A stretch of 64,000 nucleotides of DNA, taken from Geothrix edaphica (GTDB lineage Bacteria > Acidobacteriota > Holophagae > Holophagales > Holophagaceae). The notes beneath the pieces are model-generated. The model worked only from the letters and a program-made list of their open reading frames with translations, was not told the DNA's origin and did not search any database. Location: the NCBI RefSeq assembly GCF_030268045.1, contig NZ_BSDC01000001.1, positions 1,488,001 through 1,552,000 on the forward strand. The letters are read 5' to 3'. Both the position numbers and the translations under genes were made by a program. Positions 35,551-44,529 of the stretch are shown here, one piece after another. Numbering within the stretch: position 1 is the first letter of the stretch; each line of letters opens with the position of its first letter.

Positions 35551-36813
35551 TCAGAAGCCGACCATGAGCGAAGCCACGAGGCTGTCGCCGCCCTGCTCGC
35601 CGGTCTGGCCGGCGCGCGGAGCCAGGAAGTTCTTGCTGCGATGGACGTAGTCCAGCTTCAGCTTGCCCGCGCCGTACTTGGCGGGGTTGAACACGTAGTT
35701 GTAGCCGACGGTGATCTCCGTGTACTTGGGGCTGAAATCGCCGCCAGCCGCGGGCTTGTAGGGATTGGCGGCCGTGTACCAGTCGTCGCCGGTGTTGTAG
35801 TTCAGCATGTCGTAGCGGGCCGTGAACCAGTGGTTGCCCATCTTGTAGGCGCCGTCGACGGCATAGCCCAGGAACTTCTGGTCGAGGTGCTCGCGGGAGG
35901 GATTCGTCGTGGCGGCCGCGAAGAGGGTGGGGAAGCGGCGGCCCAGCAGGCCCGTGGCGGCTTCGGCGCTGGCGTGCCAGGTGGCCGTGTCAAAGGCGTA
36001 GTAGGCGCCCATGATGGTCGTCTTGTCCTTGTTGTCCTTGATCTGGGCGGCGCTGACGTAGCCGGCAGTCGTCCAGGCAGAGGCGGCGTTGAAGGTCGAA
36101 TCCTTCAGGCCGGTCACGCCTTCGCGGTAGTAGGCGCCGAACTTGTGCTCGGGGCCGTAGGCGAACTCGAGGCGGGTGGTCCAGTCCTTCTGGGCATTGC
36201 CGGAACCGGCCACGGTGTTCTCGTTGTTCTTGCCGCCGCTGCCGTCATCGGTGGTGCCGTTGGAGACGGCGAGGTTGACCTTGCCGCTGAAGCCCTTGGG
36301 ATCGCCGAAGGCGTAGATGCCCCAGATGCCGCGGTCGCGCTTGTCGCCGAACACGCGGTTGATCTGGTTGCGCTCGAAGAACAGGATGTTCGTGGCCGCG
36401 ACCATGGTGGCCTCATAGGTCGTGGGCATCTTGAACTGGCCGGCCTTCACGGAGATCCCGTTGCCCGCGTTCCAGGTGATGACCAGATCCTGCAGGACGT
36501 TGTTGGGCACCGTCGCGGTGTTGCTGTTGTTGGGGTCGAACATCGCATTCCAGGTGATGTCGTCGGTGATCTTGCCGTTCAGGTAGATCTCGGCGCGCTT
36601 GACGGCGAAGTTGTTCTCCTGGAACCGGGAGTCGAGGCCGTAGTACTTGGAGGCCCCGGCCGTAGCCGTCGCGTTGTTGCGCAGGTTGCTGTCCAGCATC
36701 TGGGTCTGCCAGAACTCGAAGAGGACGCCGGTGAGCTTGATGTCCTGCGCCTGGGCCTGGGTGACCCCGGCGGCGAGAAGGGCGGCAATGCCGGCAAGGC
36801 GGGTGATCTTCAT
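35551..36813 (-). CDS. Outer-membrane porin, OprO/P-like (copy 1)
   Basis: 420 residues with a clear signal peptide ending AQAQA before QDIKLTG, alternating beta-strand pattern and a C-terminal phenylalanine (LMVGF), the outer-membrane insertion signal. The layout (FWQTQMLDSNLR, FAVKRAEIYLNGKITDDI, MFDP, VKAGQFKMPTTYE, RDRGIWG) fits phosphate-selective porin O/P relatives. It has its own strong terminator and stands beside the liv operon. It is a paralog of the divergent porin at 37275. What it lets through cannot be read from sequence. Confidence 0.82.
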   Translation of the reverse strand: MKITRLAGIAALLAAGVTQAQAQDIKLTGVLFEFWQTQMLDSNLRNNATATAGASKYYGLDSRFQENNFAVKRAEIYLNGKITDDITWNAMFDPNNSNTATVPNNVLQDLVITWNAGNGISVKAGQFKMPTTYEATMVAATNILFFERNQINRVFGDKRDRGIWGIYAFGDPKGFSGKVNLAVSNGTTDDGSGGKNNENTVAGSGNAQKDWTTRLEFAYGPEHKFGAYYREGVTGLKDSTFNAASAWTTAGYVSAAQIKDNKDKTTIMGAYYAFDTATWHASAEAATGLLGRRFPTLFAAATTNPSREHLDQKFLGYAVDGAYKMGNHWFTARYDMLNYNTGDDWYTAANPYKPAAGGDFSPKYTEITVGYNYVFNPAKYGAGKLKLDYVHRSKNFLAPRAGQTGEQGGDSLVASLMVGF

Positions 36814-37274
36814 GGATGGGCTCCTAGTGAGGGAGGGTTGGGAGGGATTGAGGGCGGAGTTCAGGTCAGACCACCTGATGTCTGGGACACCAGTCGTTCC
36901 AAATCGATGAATGGATCAAACGGATTCAAGCTAAACGGGGGAGCCCGCTGCGTCTATCAAAAATGAAGCAAAGGTTCCGACGGTTGTGATGCGAGACACA
37001 AAGGTGTGCTGACACCCCCCTGGCAGAGGGCTCAACGGAGGGCCGGGGCCCCCGCGCGCGAAGACCTCCGGCCGGTGTCTTCAGGCGAAGGGACCTCGGA
37101 GTCGCTGGTCAAATACAGACCTGTCGCAGGGCAGGTCCTCGAAGGCATATTGAGAATCAAAATCATCAACACCAATTCACAGATCCAGCACACACCCGGA
37201 GCAGCGTCTTCGCGACCACGTCACAGGCGGCCGGGAACCTTTCTCCATCGGCCTGACGGCCCCTAGGAGACCCC
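36814..37274. promoter_or_regulatory. 460-bp divergent regulatory region between two porin genes
   Basis: No gene is visible here. The region must carry promoters for both porins and is more AT-rich than its surroundings. It has small dyads that could be operators: GGTCAGACC at ~36865, a TGTC-N3-GACA dyad at ~36879, and two overlapping alternatives around 36996-37016 (ACAC-N4-GTGT and GGTGT-N4-ACACC). I cannot assign a regulator or a confident -35/-10 pair. Confidence 0.5.
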
Positions 37275-38516
37275 ATGAAGCGCACGTGCAACCTCGGCCT
37301 GGCCGCCTTCCTCCTCGCCGCCCTGCCGGCCTCGGCCCAGACAGTGAAGATCGGCGGGGACATCCAGCTCTGGTACACCCAGATGCTGGACAGCAACCTC
37401 CGGTACAACAGCGCGGCTCCCGGCGGGTACTACAACCTCCGCAGCGAGTTCAAGGAGAACACCTTCTCCGTCCGCCGTTCCGAGATCAAGCTCTCCGGCA
37501 GCGCGGCCGAGGGCGTGGACTACGAAGTGATGTTCGACCCCTCCATTTCCACCGGGACCTCGAACCCCATCATCCTCCAGGATGCCTTCGTCACCTGGAA
37601 GCCCTTCGCCGGCCTCGACGTGAAGGCCGGCCAGTTCAAGAACCTCCAGACCTACGAGGGCGTGACGAGCTCCACCGAGCTGCTCTTCGCCGAGCGCAGC
37701 CAGCTGGGCCGGATGTTCGGTGACAAGCGTGACCGCGGCCTGGCCCTCGGCTTCTCCTACGGTGATCCCAAGGGCTTCGCCGGCAAGGTCACCGCGGCCG
37801 TGTTCAACGGCATGAACGACGCGACCTCCGGCAAGACCAACGACACCAACGCCCAGAAGGACGTTGTCCTCCGCGTGGACTTCAGCCTCGGCCAGACGCA
37901 CAAGTTCGGCGCCTACACCCTCCAGGGCGGCACGGACGTGGCCGACAAGGGGAATCCCCCCGCCACCATCGCCGCGAACCCTGGAGGCGCCTGGCCCACC
38001 CAGGCCGCCATCTACGACAACAAGGACAAGACCACCAACCTGGGCGCCTTCTATGCCTACCAGGATGGCACCTGGACCCTCACCGCGGAGTACATGACCG
38101 GCCTGCTGGGCCGCCGCTTCGCCACCCTCGCCGCCACCGCCCCCGCCGTGAAGCGCGAGCACCTGGACCAGAAGTTCACGGGCTACTACGTGACCGGCGG
38201 CTACACCTCCGGCCACCACAGCATCCTCGCCCGCTACGACCTGATGAACCTCAACAGCGGGGACGACTGGTACACCGCCACCAACCCCTACACCACGAAC
38301 GTGGCCACCGGCCTCCCCACCGGCGCCGACTACAGCCCCAAGTACACGGAGGTCACCGTCGGCTACACCTACGCCTGGATCCCCGAGAAGGTGAAGGCCG
38401 CCAACCTCAAGGTCAACTACATCGCCCGCAGCAAGAACTTCCTCCGGCCCTTCGGCACCGAGACGGGCGAGCAGGGCGGCAACACCGTCGTGGCGGCCCT
38501 GCTGGTCGCGTTCTGA
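37275..38516 (+). CDS. Outer-membrane porin, OprO/P-like (copy 2)
   Basis: 413 residues with signal peptide MKRTCNLGLAAFLLAALPASA and C-terminal phenylalanine (ALLVAF). It shares a block order with the neighbouring porin: WYTQMLDSNLRYN, FSVRRSEIKLSG, MFDPS, VKAGQFKNLQTYE, FGDKRDRG, FGDPKGFAGKV-type segments, LLGRRFATL, REHLDQKF and YSPKYTEVTVGY. The pair arose by an old inverted or divergent duplication. Different loop sequences suggest different substrates. AGGAGACCCC precedes the ATG. Confidence 0.82.
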   Translation: MKRTCNLGLAAFLLAALPASAQTVKIGGDIQLWYTQMLDSNLRYNSAAPGGYYNLRSEFKENTFSVRRSEIKLSGSAAEGVDYEVMFDPSISTGTSNPIILQDAFVTWKPFAGLDVKAGQFKNLQTYEGVTSSTELLFAERSQLGRMFGDKRDRGLALGFSYGDPKGFAGKVTAAVFNGMNDATSGKTNDTNAQKDVVLRVDFSLGQTHKFGAYTLQGGTDVADKGNPPATIAANPGGAWPTQAAIYDNKDKTTNLGAFYAYQDGTWTLTAEYMTGLLGRRFATLAATAPAVKREHLDQKFTGYYVTGGYTSGHHSILARYDLMNLNSGDDWYTATNPYTTNVATGLPTGADYSPKYTEVTVGYTYAWIPEKVKAANLKVNYIARSKNFLRPFGTETGEQGGNTVVAALLVAF

Positions 38517-38537
38517 TCCCTCCGGAAAGCCCATGCG

Positions 38538-38562
38538 AGCCCCCGGGAGACCGGGGGCTTTT
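38538..38562 (+). terminator. Rho-independent terminator of porin gene 2
   Basis: A perfect 9-bp stem (38538-38546 with 38551-38559), GAGA tetraloop and a T-run to 38562, 22 bp after the porin stop. Confidence 0.9.
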
Positions 38563-38704
38563 CATGGACCGGCCGGCCTCAGCCCTCCGGGGGCGTTTGG
38601 AGCCCCTGGCGATTGCCCTCGCAGTCGCCCTTTGCCGAGAGCGCGTCGCCGCCCCACCCATTCGATCCATTGAAGCACCCGGTGGGAACGGGCTCCATCT
38701 CTCC

Positions 38705-40153
38705 TCAAAGCCAATAGGAGAGGAGCCGGGCAAACCACTCCGTGAAGCGCTGACCCACGGGTCGATGCTTCCACTGCGCGAGGGTGATCTCGTTGGAATC
38801 CTTCAGGTCTTCGCTGAAGGCGTCCTCCATCTCCCGCCCGAAGGCATCCCCCATGACGACCACGTTGACCTCCTTGTTGTGGAGGAAGCTCCGCGTATCC
38901 ATGTTGGTGGAGCCGACCGTGGACCAGCTCCCGTCGATGACGGCGGTCTTGGCATGCAGCACCGAGCTCTTGAGTTCATGGACCTTGATGCGGCCCTTGA
39001 GCATCTGGGTGTAGAAGGAGCGCCGGGCCTGGGTGGTGAGCCAGCTGTCGGAGACCTTGGGCAGCATGATCCTCACCTCCACGCCGCGTTTGGCTGCCTC
39101 CAGAAGCGCCTTCATGATCTGGACATCCGGGACGAAATAGGCCGCGGTGATGTGGATGGTTTTCGTGGCCCCCTGGATGGCCAGGAAATAGGCCTTGAAG
39201 ATCTCGTGGTTGCTTCCCGGCTGGCTCCTGAGAACCCGCAGGACCTTGTCGCCCGCGGGCGAGAGTGTGGGGAAGTAGTCCCTCTCGGGCAGATCGCCCT
39301 CCTTCTGGCTGGCCCAGTTGTCGAGGAACATCCATTGCAAGGCGGCCACGGCCGGGCCCTCGATCTGGAGGTGGGTGTCCCGCCACCCCACCGGAGCGGT
39401 GCCCTGGGGTGGGGCCCGGAACGACGAGCCGCGTGCGTAGGCCACCGTGATGTTCACGCCCCCCGCGAACGCCACCTTGCCGTCCACCACCAGGATCTTC
39501 CGGTGGTCACGGTTGTTGAGCTTCCAGCGCCAGGGGCGGTGGAGGGGATTGACGGGCTGGAAGGGGAGGAGCCGGATGCCCGCGTCCTGCATGCGGTCGA
39601 AGAAGGCCTGCGGGGTTCCCAGCGTACCGACGCAGTCGTAGATGATGCTGACCTGCACCCCCTCCTTCTGCTTGGCGATGAGCAGCTCCGCGAACTTCAT
39701 CCCCAGGGGGTCCTGATCGAAGAGGTAGGTCTCCAGGTTGATGGTGTCCTTGGCCTTGGACACCGCGGCCATCATCGCCGAGATGGTTTTCGGACCGTCG
39801 AAGAGGAGGGTGACCTTGTTGCCCGCGATGAGTGGCCGCCCCGTGGCGGCCTCCTCGAGCCCCGCCAGCATCTTGGCATCCACCTTGGAGTGGCCGAGGC
39901 GCTTGGGGAGCAGGGACGCAGCATCCCCCTGGCTGAGCGTCCCCTGGCCATCGACGACGACCGGCGTCGCTGGCGCGTTGAGAGGCACCTTCAGGTAGTT
40001 CACTTCAGGCAGGCGCGCACAGGCCAAGGTGAGCAGGCCGGCGAGGGCGAGGGGGAGGCCCGTCCGCGCGCGCGCCCAGCCCGCCGGCCGGCGCCGCGGA
40101 TGGGAAGACGGCGGGTGAACACGAGAGGCCGCCTTGGGAGGGTGGGCGTTCAA
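38705..40153 (-). CDS. Phospholipase D/cardiolipin synthase-like protein
   Basis: About 482 residues if it starts at the TTG at 40153, which overlaps the DUF1003 stop (TTGA). A basic N-terminus and hydrophobic stretch end in LLTLAC, a weak lipobox, so it may be a lipoprotein. Two PLD-type catalytic motifs are present: NRDHRKILVVDG (HxK) with GGVNI, and LHAKTAVIDG with GSTNMDTRSF. Enzymes of this type join phosphatidylglycerols to cardiolipin or cut phosphodiesters at the membrane. Coupling to DUF1003 suggests a membrane-stress role. Confidence 0.8.
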   Translation of the reverse strand: MNAHPPKAASRVHPPSSHPRRRPAGWARARTGLPLALAGLLTLACARLPEVNYLKVPLNAPATPVVVDGQGTLSQGDAASLLPKRLGHSKVDAKMLAGLEEAATGRPLIAGNKVTLLFDGPKTISAMMAAVSKAKDTINLETYLFDQDPLGMKFAELLIAKQKEGVQVSIIYDCVGTLGTPQAFFDRMQDAGIRLLPFQPVNPLHRPWRWKLNNRDHRKILVVDGKVAFAGGVNITVAYARGSSFRAPPQGTAPVGWRDTHLQIEGPAVAALQWMFLDNWASQKEGDLPERDYFPTLSPAGDKVLRVLRSQPGSNHEIFKAYFLAIQGATKTIHITAAYFVPDVQIMKALLEAAKRGVEVRIMLPKVSDSWLTTQARRSFYTQMLKGRIKVHELKSSVLHAKTAVIDGSWSTVGSTNMDTRSFLHNKEVNVVVMGDAFGREMEDAFSEDLKDSNEITLAQWKHRPVGQRFTEWFARLLSYWL

Positions 40154-40707
40154 GAGGTGGCCGCCTTCCCGGGGCCCAGCCTGGCCAGGAGCTCGAGCTG
40201 CTCCTTCTGGATGGCCAGCAGTTCCTCCCACTGCTTCTCCCGGAGGAGATCCAGTTTCTCGTGCAGCAGCATGATGTCCAGTTCGGCCTTGAGGTTCACT
40301 TCGTAGTCATGCTCGGCGTGGATCCGGTCCTTCTCCGATTGGCGGTTCTGGGACATGAGGATCACCGGGGCCTGGATGGCCGCCAGCATGGAGAGGAAGA
40401 GGTTGAGGAGGATGTAGGGATAAGGATCGAACGTCCTGCCGCGGTTCATGACGAGGAACGCGTTGAGCCCGACCCAGACGACCATGGTGCCGGCGAAGAG
40501 CCCGACGAAGATCCAGGACCCTCCGAAGGACGCCACGGCATCCGCCGCACGCTGGCCGAAGGTGGTGCTGGCATCGGCCTCTTTCGCGACGTTCCGCGCG
40601 ATGTGCTTGCGCCCGGCCACATGCTGCGCCACCTTCTGCGCCCGCTCGTCCAGGGCCTCGAAGGGCATGCCCAACAGCTTGGCCGCGACCTCATGGGGTT
40701 CGCGCAT
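40150..40707 (-). CDS. DUF1003 membrane protein
   Basis: 185 residues. DUF1003 is recognisable from FGQRAADAVASFGGSWIFVGLF, the aligned helix WVGLNAFLV, and DPYPYILLNLFLSMLAAIQAPVILMSQNRQSEKDR. There are two membrane helices and a long charged C-terminal coiled coil (KAELDIMLLHEKLDLLREKQWEELLAIQKEQ). The function is unknown; the family is often near stress genes. GGGAGATCACC precedes the ATG. Confidence 0.85.
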   Translation of the reverse strand: MREPHEVAAKLLGMPFEALDERAQKVAQHVAGRKHIARNVAKEADASTTFGQRAADAVASFGGSWIFVGLFAGTMVVWVGLNAFLVMNRGRTFDPYPYILLNLFLSMLAAIQAPVILMSQNRQSEKDRIHAEHDYEVNLKAELDIMLLHEKLDLLREKQWEELLAIQKEQLELLARLGPGKAATS

Positions 40708-40767
40708 GGTGATCTCCCTGGGAATCCTCCGGTTTGCTGGCGGTTCGGGCTCCTGTGGCTGGCAAGG

Positions 40768-41601
40768 TCAACCTGGCTGATGGCTGGCAGAAATGGTCCC
40801 CCTGAAGCCGGGCGCGGAGCTCCTGGACTCAAGCCAGCCGTTCAAGGCCTCGTTGAACGCATCGGCACGCTCGAAGGCCACCAGGTGGCCGGCCTCGGGG
40901 ATGACCGTGAGCTGGGCGCCGGGAATGGACTCGGCCAGGATGACGGATTCGCTGGGCGGAATGACCGTGTCATCGGCGCCGGTGATCACCAGGGTGGGCA
41001 CCCGGATCTGGCCGAGGCGGGCGCTCGCATCCGGCCGGTCCGCCATGCCCCACAGGGCCCCCATGACCCCGTCCGGCTTGGAAGCAGCCATGAAGCCGTG
41101 GACGGACGCCGCCATGGCAGGATCCGCATGGCTCGCAGAGAGCATCTTGGGCGCCATGGCGTCCACCACCACCGAAACCCCCTCCGTCCGGACCTTTTCA
41201 GCGGTGGCCCGGCGGGCGGCGGCCACCTCGGGCGAATCCTTGCCGGCCTTCGTGCCAACCAGCACCAGCCCGCTCAGGGCGTTGGGGTACGCCATGGCGA
41301 AGGCGAGCGCCACATAGCCGCCCATGGAGTGCCCCACGAGGACGACCGGCCCCGTGGACAGGCGCTGCACCAGGTCGTGGAGATCCTCGGCGAACCGGCT
41401 CATGGAGACCGGTCCCGGCCCCGACGCGCTTTCGCCCAGCCCCCGCAGATCCGGCGCGATCACGCGGTGATTCGCCTTGAAGAACGCCACCTGCTTGGAC
41501 CAGGTGGCCCGGCTGAGGGGAAAGCCGTGGACGAAGAGCAGAGGAGCCCCCTGGCCCTCATCCGTATAGGCTATCCGGATGCCATTGATATCTTTGAACA
41601 T
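40768..41601 (-). CDS. Alpha/beta hydrolase
   Basis: 277 residues. The nucleophile elbow is GHSMGGY, the acid is probably in ITGADDTVIP, and the histidine is in PEAGHLVAFE. The oxyanion segment LLFVHGFPLS and DLRGLGES match the soluble hydrolase/haloperoxidase-like group (small esters or lactones). GGAAGGCAAC precedes the ATG at 41601. No signal peptide. The substrate is unknown. Confidence 0.85.
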   Translation of the reverse strand: MFKDINGIRIAYTDEGQGAPLLFVHGFPLSRATWSKQVAFFKANHRVIAPDLRGLGESASGPGPVSMSRFAEDLHDLVQRLSTGPVVLVGHSMGGYVALAFAMAYPNALSGLVLVGTKAGKDSPEVAAARRATAEKVRTEGVSVVVDAMAPKMLSASHADPAMAASVHGFMAASKPDGVMGALWGMADRPDASARLGQIRVPTLVITGADDTVIPPSESVILAESIPGAQLTVIPEAGHLVAFERADAFNEALNGWLESRSSAPGFRGTISASHQPG

Positions 41602-41794
41602 GTTGCCTTCCCTTCCGTCACCCCCGCTCGGGAGGCCATGGGTTCCTGGATGTTCCGGGTGGTCTTTCAAGAGGAGGGCCCAGGCAGATCAGCCCCGAAA
41701 GGCCCTGGGGGCGCCCCGATCCACAGCTGCAGGATGGGTCCACCCGTGGAGAATGCCAGTCGCCTGGATCCCCACGGGTGGCTCGGGATGGAAG

Positions 41795-41817
41795 CCCGGA
41801 TCCAGGAAGGATCCGGG
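41795..41817 (-). terminator. Hairpin downstream of the OmpA gene
   Basis: A perfect 9-bp stem (41795-41803 with 41809-41817) and 5-base loop lying 4 bp beyond the OmpA stop on the minus strand. The following T-tract is weak. Confidence 0.55.
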
Positions 41818-41821
41818 AATC

Positions 41822-43345
41822 TCAGAGCCCCGCGGTCTTCCGGCCGGTAATGCCTTCACCGGATACGACCAGTTCCACACGCCGGTTCTCCTGACGACCC
41901 GAAGCCGTTTCATTGGTGGCGATGGGGTTTCCCTTCCCGAAGCCCCTGGAGGTGACCGAGCTGCGGGGGACACCCTGGCTCACGAGGAAATCCATCGTGT
42001 TCTTGGCGCGCTGCTCCGACAGGCGCTGGTTGAGGGCCTCGCTGCCTTCGCTGTCCGTGAAGCCGTCCGCTTCGACCATCAGCCCTTTGTGGGTCGAGAG
42101 GATCCCCGCGATCTTGGAGAGCTTCTCGCGCGCGGCGGGGAGCAGCTCTGCCTTCCCGTTCTGGAACAGCACGCCGGACATGTTCACGATGAGCCCACGG
42201 GCGGTGGCCCGGGTCTCAAGGACCGCATTGAGCTGATCCATCAGCTGAGTCCGAAGCCCTTCGTTATTCGCCTCGAGCCCTTCATTATCGGCCTTGAGCC
42301 CTTCGTTGCTGGCCTTGAGCCCGTCATTCCTGGATTGGAGGCCTGCATTCCGGTCCCGGAGGCCGGCGTTCTCCTGCTCAGCCTGCCGGGTCTTCAGGAC
42401 GGCGGAATCTTCAGCGTCGGTGGCCTTGGCGGTCTCCCGCCGGGAATCGTCCAGCTTGTCCTGGGCCGCCTGGCGCTCCGCGGTGAGCCCTTCGGCAGCC
42501 TGCTTCTGGACCGAGATCAGGCGGGCATCTTCAGCCCGCTGGACGGATTCCTTCGCGGCCACGGCCCGGACCTTCCGGCCGCCCTCCTTGTTTTCCGCCT
42601 GGGCAAGGAAGGTCTCGGCCTTCCCGAGCGCCTCCGGCGCGTAGGTCGAGGCCCCCGTGGCCCGGGCGATCCGCACCGCGTTGCGCGCCTGGAAGACATG
42701 GAACGGCGTCTTTGGATCCATGGCCACCGGCTCCACGGTCTCCAGGTTCTGGGCGTACTGGCCCCGCTTCAGCAGCTCGAACTTGGCATCGATGAACTCG
42801 AACTGTTCTGCCGAGCCCTTGCGGACCTCGTTCTCCATCACGACCACATTGCTGGGCTGGCTCACCGCAAAATAGGGCTCGGCAGTCACGATGAGGCCGA
42901 AGGTCTGGCGTTTTTCGGTGACCTTGACCTTGCCTCGACCCTCTTCGAGGATGAGTTCCCCCAGGTTCGTGGCACTGCCTTCGGGGGAGATGCTCCACAC
43001 CACGTAGGTCAGGAACTCCCCGCCAAAAGTCGAGGCGGGAGGCAGGTTCTTGAACTTCGCGGTGATCTGGACCGCACCGTCTTCGTTCTTCACCTTCGCC
43101 TCACCCGAGGCATTCGAGACGAGCACCGTGCCCAGGAGATCAATCTCCGTGGCGTGCTTCAGATTCCGGTAGTTGATGGCCTTGGCCGAGCCCTGGACCA
43201 CGGTCACCCGATACAGGGGCACGGTCACGGGCTGGGCCTGGGGCGAAAAGGAGACATGGCGGTAGAGACTGCCCGCCACGGCCGGTGTGCCCGCTTGGGC
43301 GACCAGGAGCGCAGTCATGAATGGGATCGTTTTCCAATGGTTCAT
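41822..43345 (-). CDS. OmpA-family protein with DUF4398-like and coiled-coil regions
   Basis: About 507 residues. A signal peptide (MNHWKTIPFMTALLVAQAGTPAVA) precedes ~200 residues of beta-rich sequence of unknown fold. A helical segment like DUF4398 (APEALGKAETFLAQAENKEGG) comes next, then a coiled coil of seven-residue repeats (GLKASNE, GLKADNE, GLEANNE, GLRTQLM). The C-terminal ~120 residues are an OmpA domain that binds peptidoglycan (VEADGFTDSEGSEALNQRLSEQRA). It is probably an envelope tether. The ATG at 43345 is favoured; one at 43369 also exists. Confidence 0.85.
   Translation of the reverse strand: MNHWKTIPFMTALLVAQAGTPAVAGSLYRHVSFSPQAQPVTVPLYRVTVVQGSAKAINYRNLKHATEIDLLGTVLVSNASGEAKVKNEDGAVQITAKFKNLPPASTFGGEFLTYVVWSISPEGSATNLGELILEEGRGKVKVTEKRQTFGLIVTAEPYFAVSQPSNVVVMENEVRKGSAEQFEFIDAKFELLKRGQYAQNLETVEPVAMDPKTPFHVFQARNAVRIARATGASTYAPEALGKAETFLAQAENKEGGRKVRAVAAKESVQRAEDARLISVQKQAAEGLTAERQAAQDKLDDSRRETAKATDAEDSAVLKTRQAEQENAGLRDRNAGLQSRNDGLKASNEGLKADNEGLEANNEGLRTQLMDQLNAVLETRATARGLIVNMSGVLFQNGKAELLPAAREKLSKIAGILSTHKGLMVEADGFTDSEGSEALNQRLSEQRAKNTMDFLVSQGVPRSSVTSRGFGKGNPIATNETASGRQENRRVELVVSGEGITGRKTAGL
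42240..42375 (-). repeat. Tandem 21-bp repeats encoding a coiled coil
   Basis: About six consecutive 21-base units within the OmpA gene encode GLxxxNx heptads (GLRDRNA, GLQSRND, GLKASNE, GLKADNE, GLEANNE). The middle units are the closest to each other at the DNA level, which points to recent slippage or recombination and possible copy-number variation between strains. Confidence 0.8.
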
Positions 43346-43432
43346 GTGTCGAGCTTTCAAAAGGTCCATGAATGGGTCGGCCCACGCCTCCGGACCCGGA
43401 TGGCGAGGGCCAATGGCAGAACTTCCGTTCGA

Positions 43433-43720
43433 TCAGCCGCGCAGATCGCTGGCCGCGTCGGTCACGCCGCGCTTCAGGTCACTGGCCGCCAGGGCCGTCC
43501 GGCCCCTCAGGCTGTCCCAGGCCTCGCTCGCGTTGTCGGCCAGCTCGCCGGTCCTGCGCTTCGCACGGGTGGCGAGATCCTTCAGGTTCCCGCGAAGCTC
43601 GGGGCCGGTCTTGGGGGTGGTCAGGGCCACCACCACCGCGCCGACGGCGGCACCTGCGAGGAAGGTGAGAAGCGTGGGGCCGTAGGAGGAAGTCTTGGGT
43701 TCGGTCGTGGTCATGGTCAT
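43433..43720 (-). CDS. YtxH-type small membrane protein
   Basis: 95 residues. One membrane helix near the N-terminus (LLTFLAGAAVGAVVVALTTPKTGPELR) is followed by an amphipathic helical tail (LKDLATRAKRRTGELADNASEAWDSLRG), the standard YtxH arrangement. YtxH is a general-stress protein in Bacillus; its mechanism is unknown. AGGACGACGACC precedes the start (ATG 43720 or 43714). It lies 10 bp after the DUF948 gene. Confidence 0.8.
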   Translation of the reverse strand: MTMTTTEPKTSSYGPTLLTFLAGAAVGAVVVALTTPKTGPELRGNLKDLATRAKRRTGELADNASEAWDSLRGRTALAASDLKRGVTDAASDLRG

Positions 43721-43730
43721 GGTCGTCGTC

Positions 43731-44120
43731 CTATTCAGGTTCGAGTTCGGTTGGCTTGCTTTTGAAGAAGGCCAGCGCGGCGCTGATCCCCCCGATGAGG
43801 CCTCCGATGTTCCTGGAGGCCGATTCAATGGTGTTGCGAAAGCGGACGTGCCATTCGTTCACGGTGCTGCCCAGCTCGCCGACCGATTTGGCGAAGGCGG
43901 AAAACCCGCTCAGGGACTCCGTGATGGAGCCCGCCAGGAGGTCCATGCGCAGCCGGGAGGCATGCACGTCCTGCGCGATCTGGGCGAGGTCCTTGCTTGT
44001 GGAGAGTAGGAATAGATCCAGTCCTCGGGCCGTCCGGCGCAACTGATGAAGCAGCGGCACCAAGGCGGCCGCCAGGGCGACCAGGACCAGGATGAGCGTG
44101 ATCTCAAGGGCGACGGGCAT
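43731..44120 (-). CDS. DUF948 membrane protein
   Basis: 129 residues. An N-terminal helix (ALEITLILVLVALAAALVPLLHQL) precedes a helical stretch (DLAQIAQDVHASRLRMDLLAGSI) that fits DUF948. DUF948 and YtxH genes are often paired in stress operons, as here. GGAGG five bases upstream fixes the ATG at 44120. Confidence 0.8.
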   Translation of the reverse strand: MPVALEITLILVLVALAAALVPLLHQLRRTARGLDLFLLSTSKDLAQIAQDVHASRLRMDLLAGSITESLSGFSAFAKSVGELGSTVNEWHVRFRNTIESASRNIGGLIGGISAALAFFKSKPTELEPE

Positions 44121-44230
44121 GGGCGCCTCCAAAGGTGTTCAGGTTTCCTGATGGGCGGACAGCATCAAGGCGCCTTAGGTCTGGACCCGGGCGGGCTGGG
44201 CCCTTTGCCGGCAATGACAGATGGTGAAGG

Positions 44231-44518
44231 TCAGTAATGGAGGGATGGATCTTGAACGATCGCCGTGAAATCCATCCAGCTTGTTTCGGTGCTCGCCTTC
44301 ACGCTCTGCCAGGCATCATCGCTGGCACCCCTCAGGCTGCTCAGGTGATAACTGGTCATATCGTGCTTGTGCTGCAGGGCTTCAATGGACTCGTCGTGCT
44401 GGGATGCGGCATCGATTTCGGCCGGCCGCAGCTTGGCCTTGAGGATCGCGAGATCGGCCTTCCAGCGCGCCAGCTGAGCTTCCAGGTTGCTTTCGTAGAG
44501 CCAGCGGTTCTGGAGCAA
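44231..44518 (-). CDS. Small coiled-coil stress-type protein
   Basis: 95 residues if it starts at the TTG at 44518, which has AAGGGGGCC upstream. The product is charged and helical (NLEAQLARWKADLAILKAKL, HDESIEALQHKHDMTSYHLSSL), resembling the sll1863-type stress proteins. Codon pattern and the amphipathic repeat support it being real. It follows the lmo0937-type gene by 11 bp, so the two are coupled. The start is not certain. Confidence 0.6.
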   Translation of the reverse strand: MLQNRWLYESNLEAQLARWKADLAILKAKLRPAEIDAASQHDESIEALQHKHDMTSYHLSSLRGASDDAWQSVKASTETSWMDFTAIVQDPSLHY

Positions 44519-44529
44519 GGAGGCCCCCT

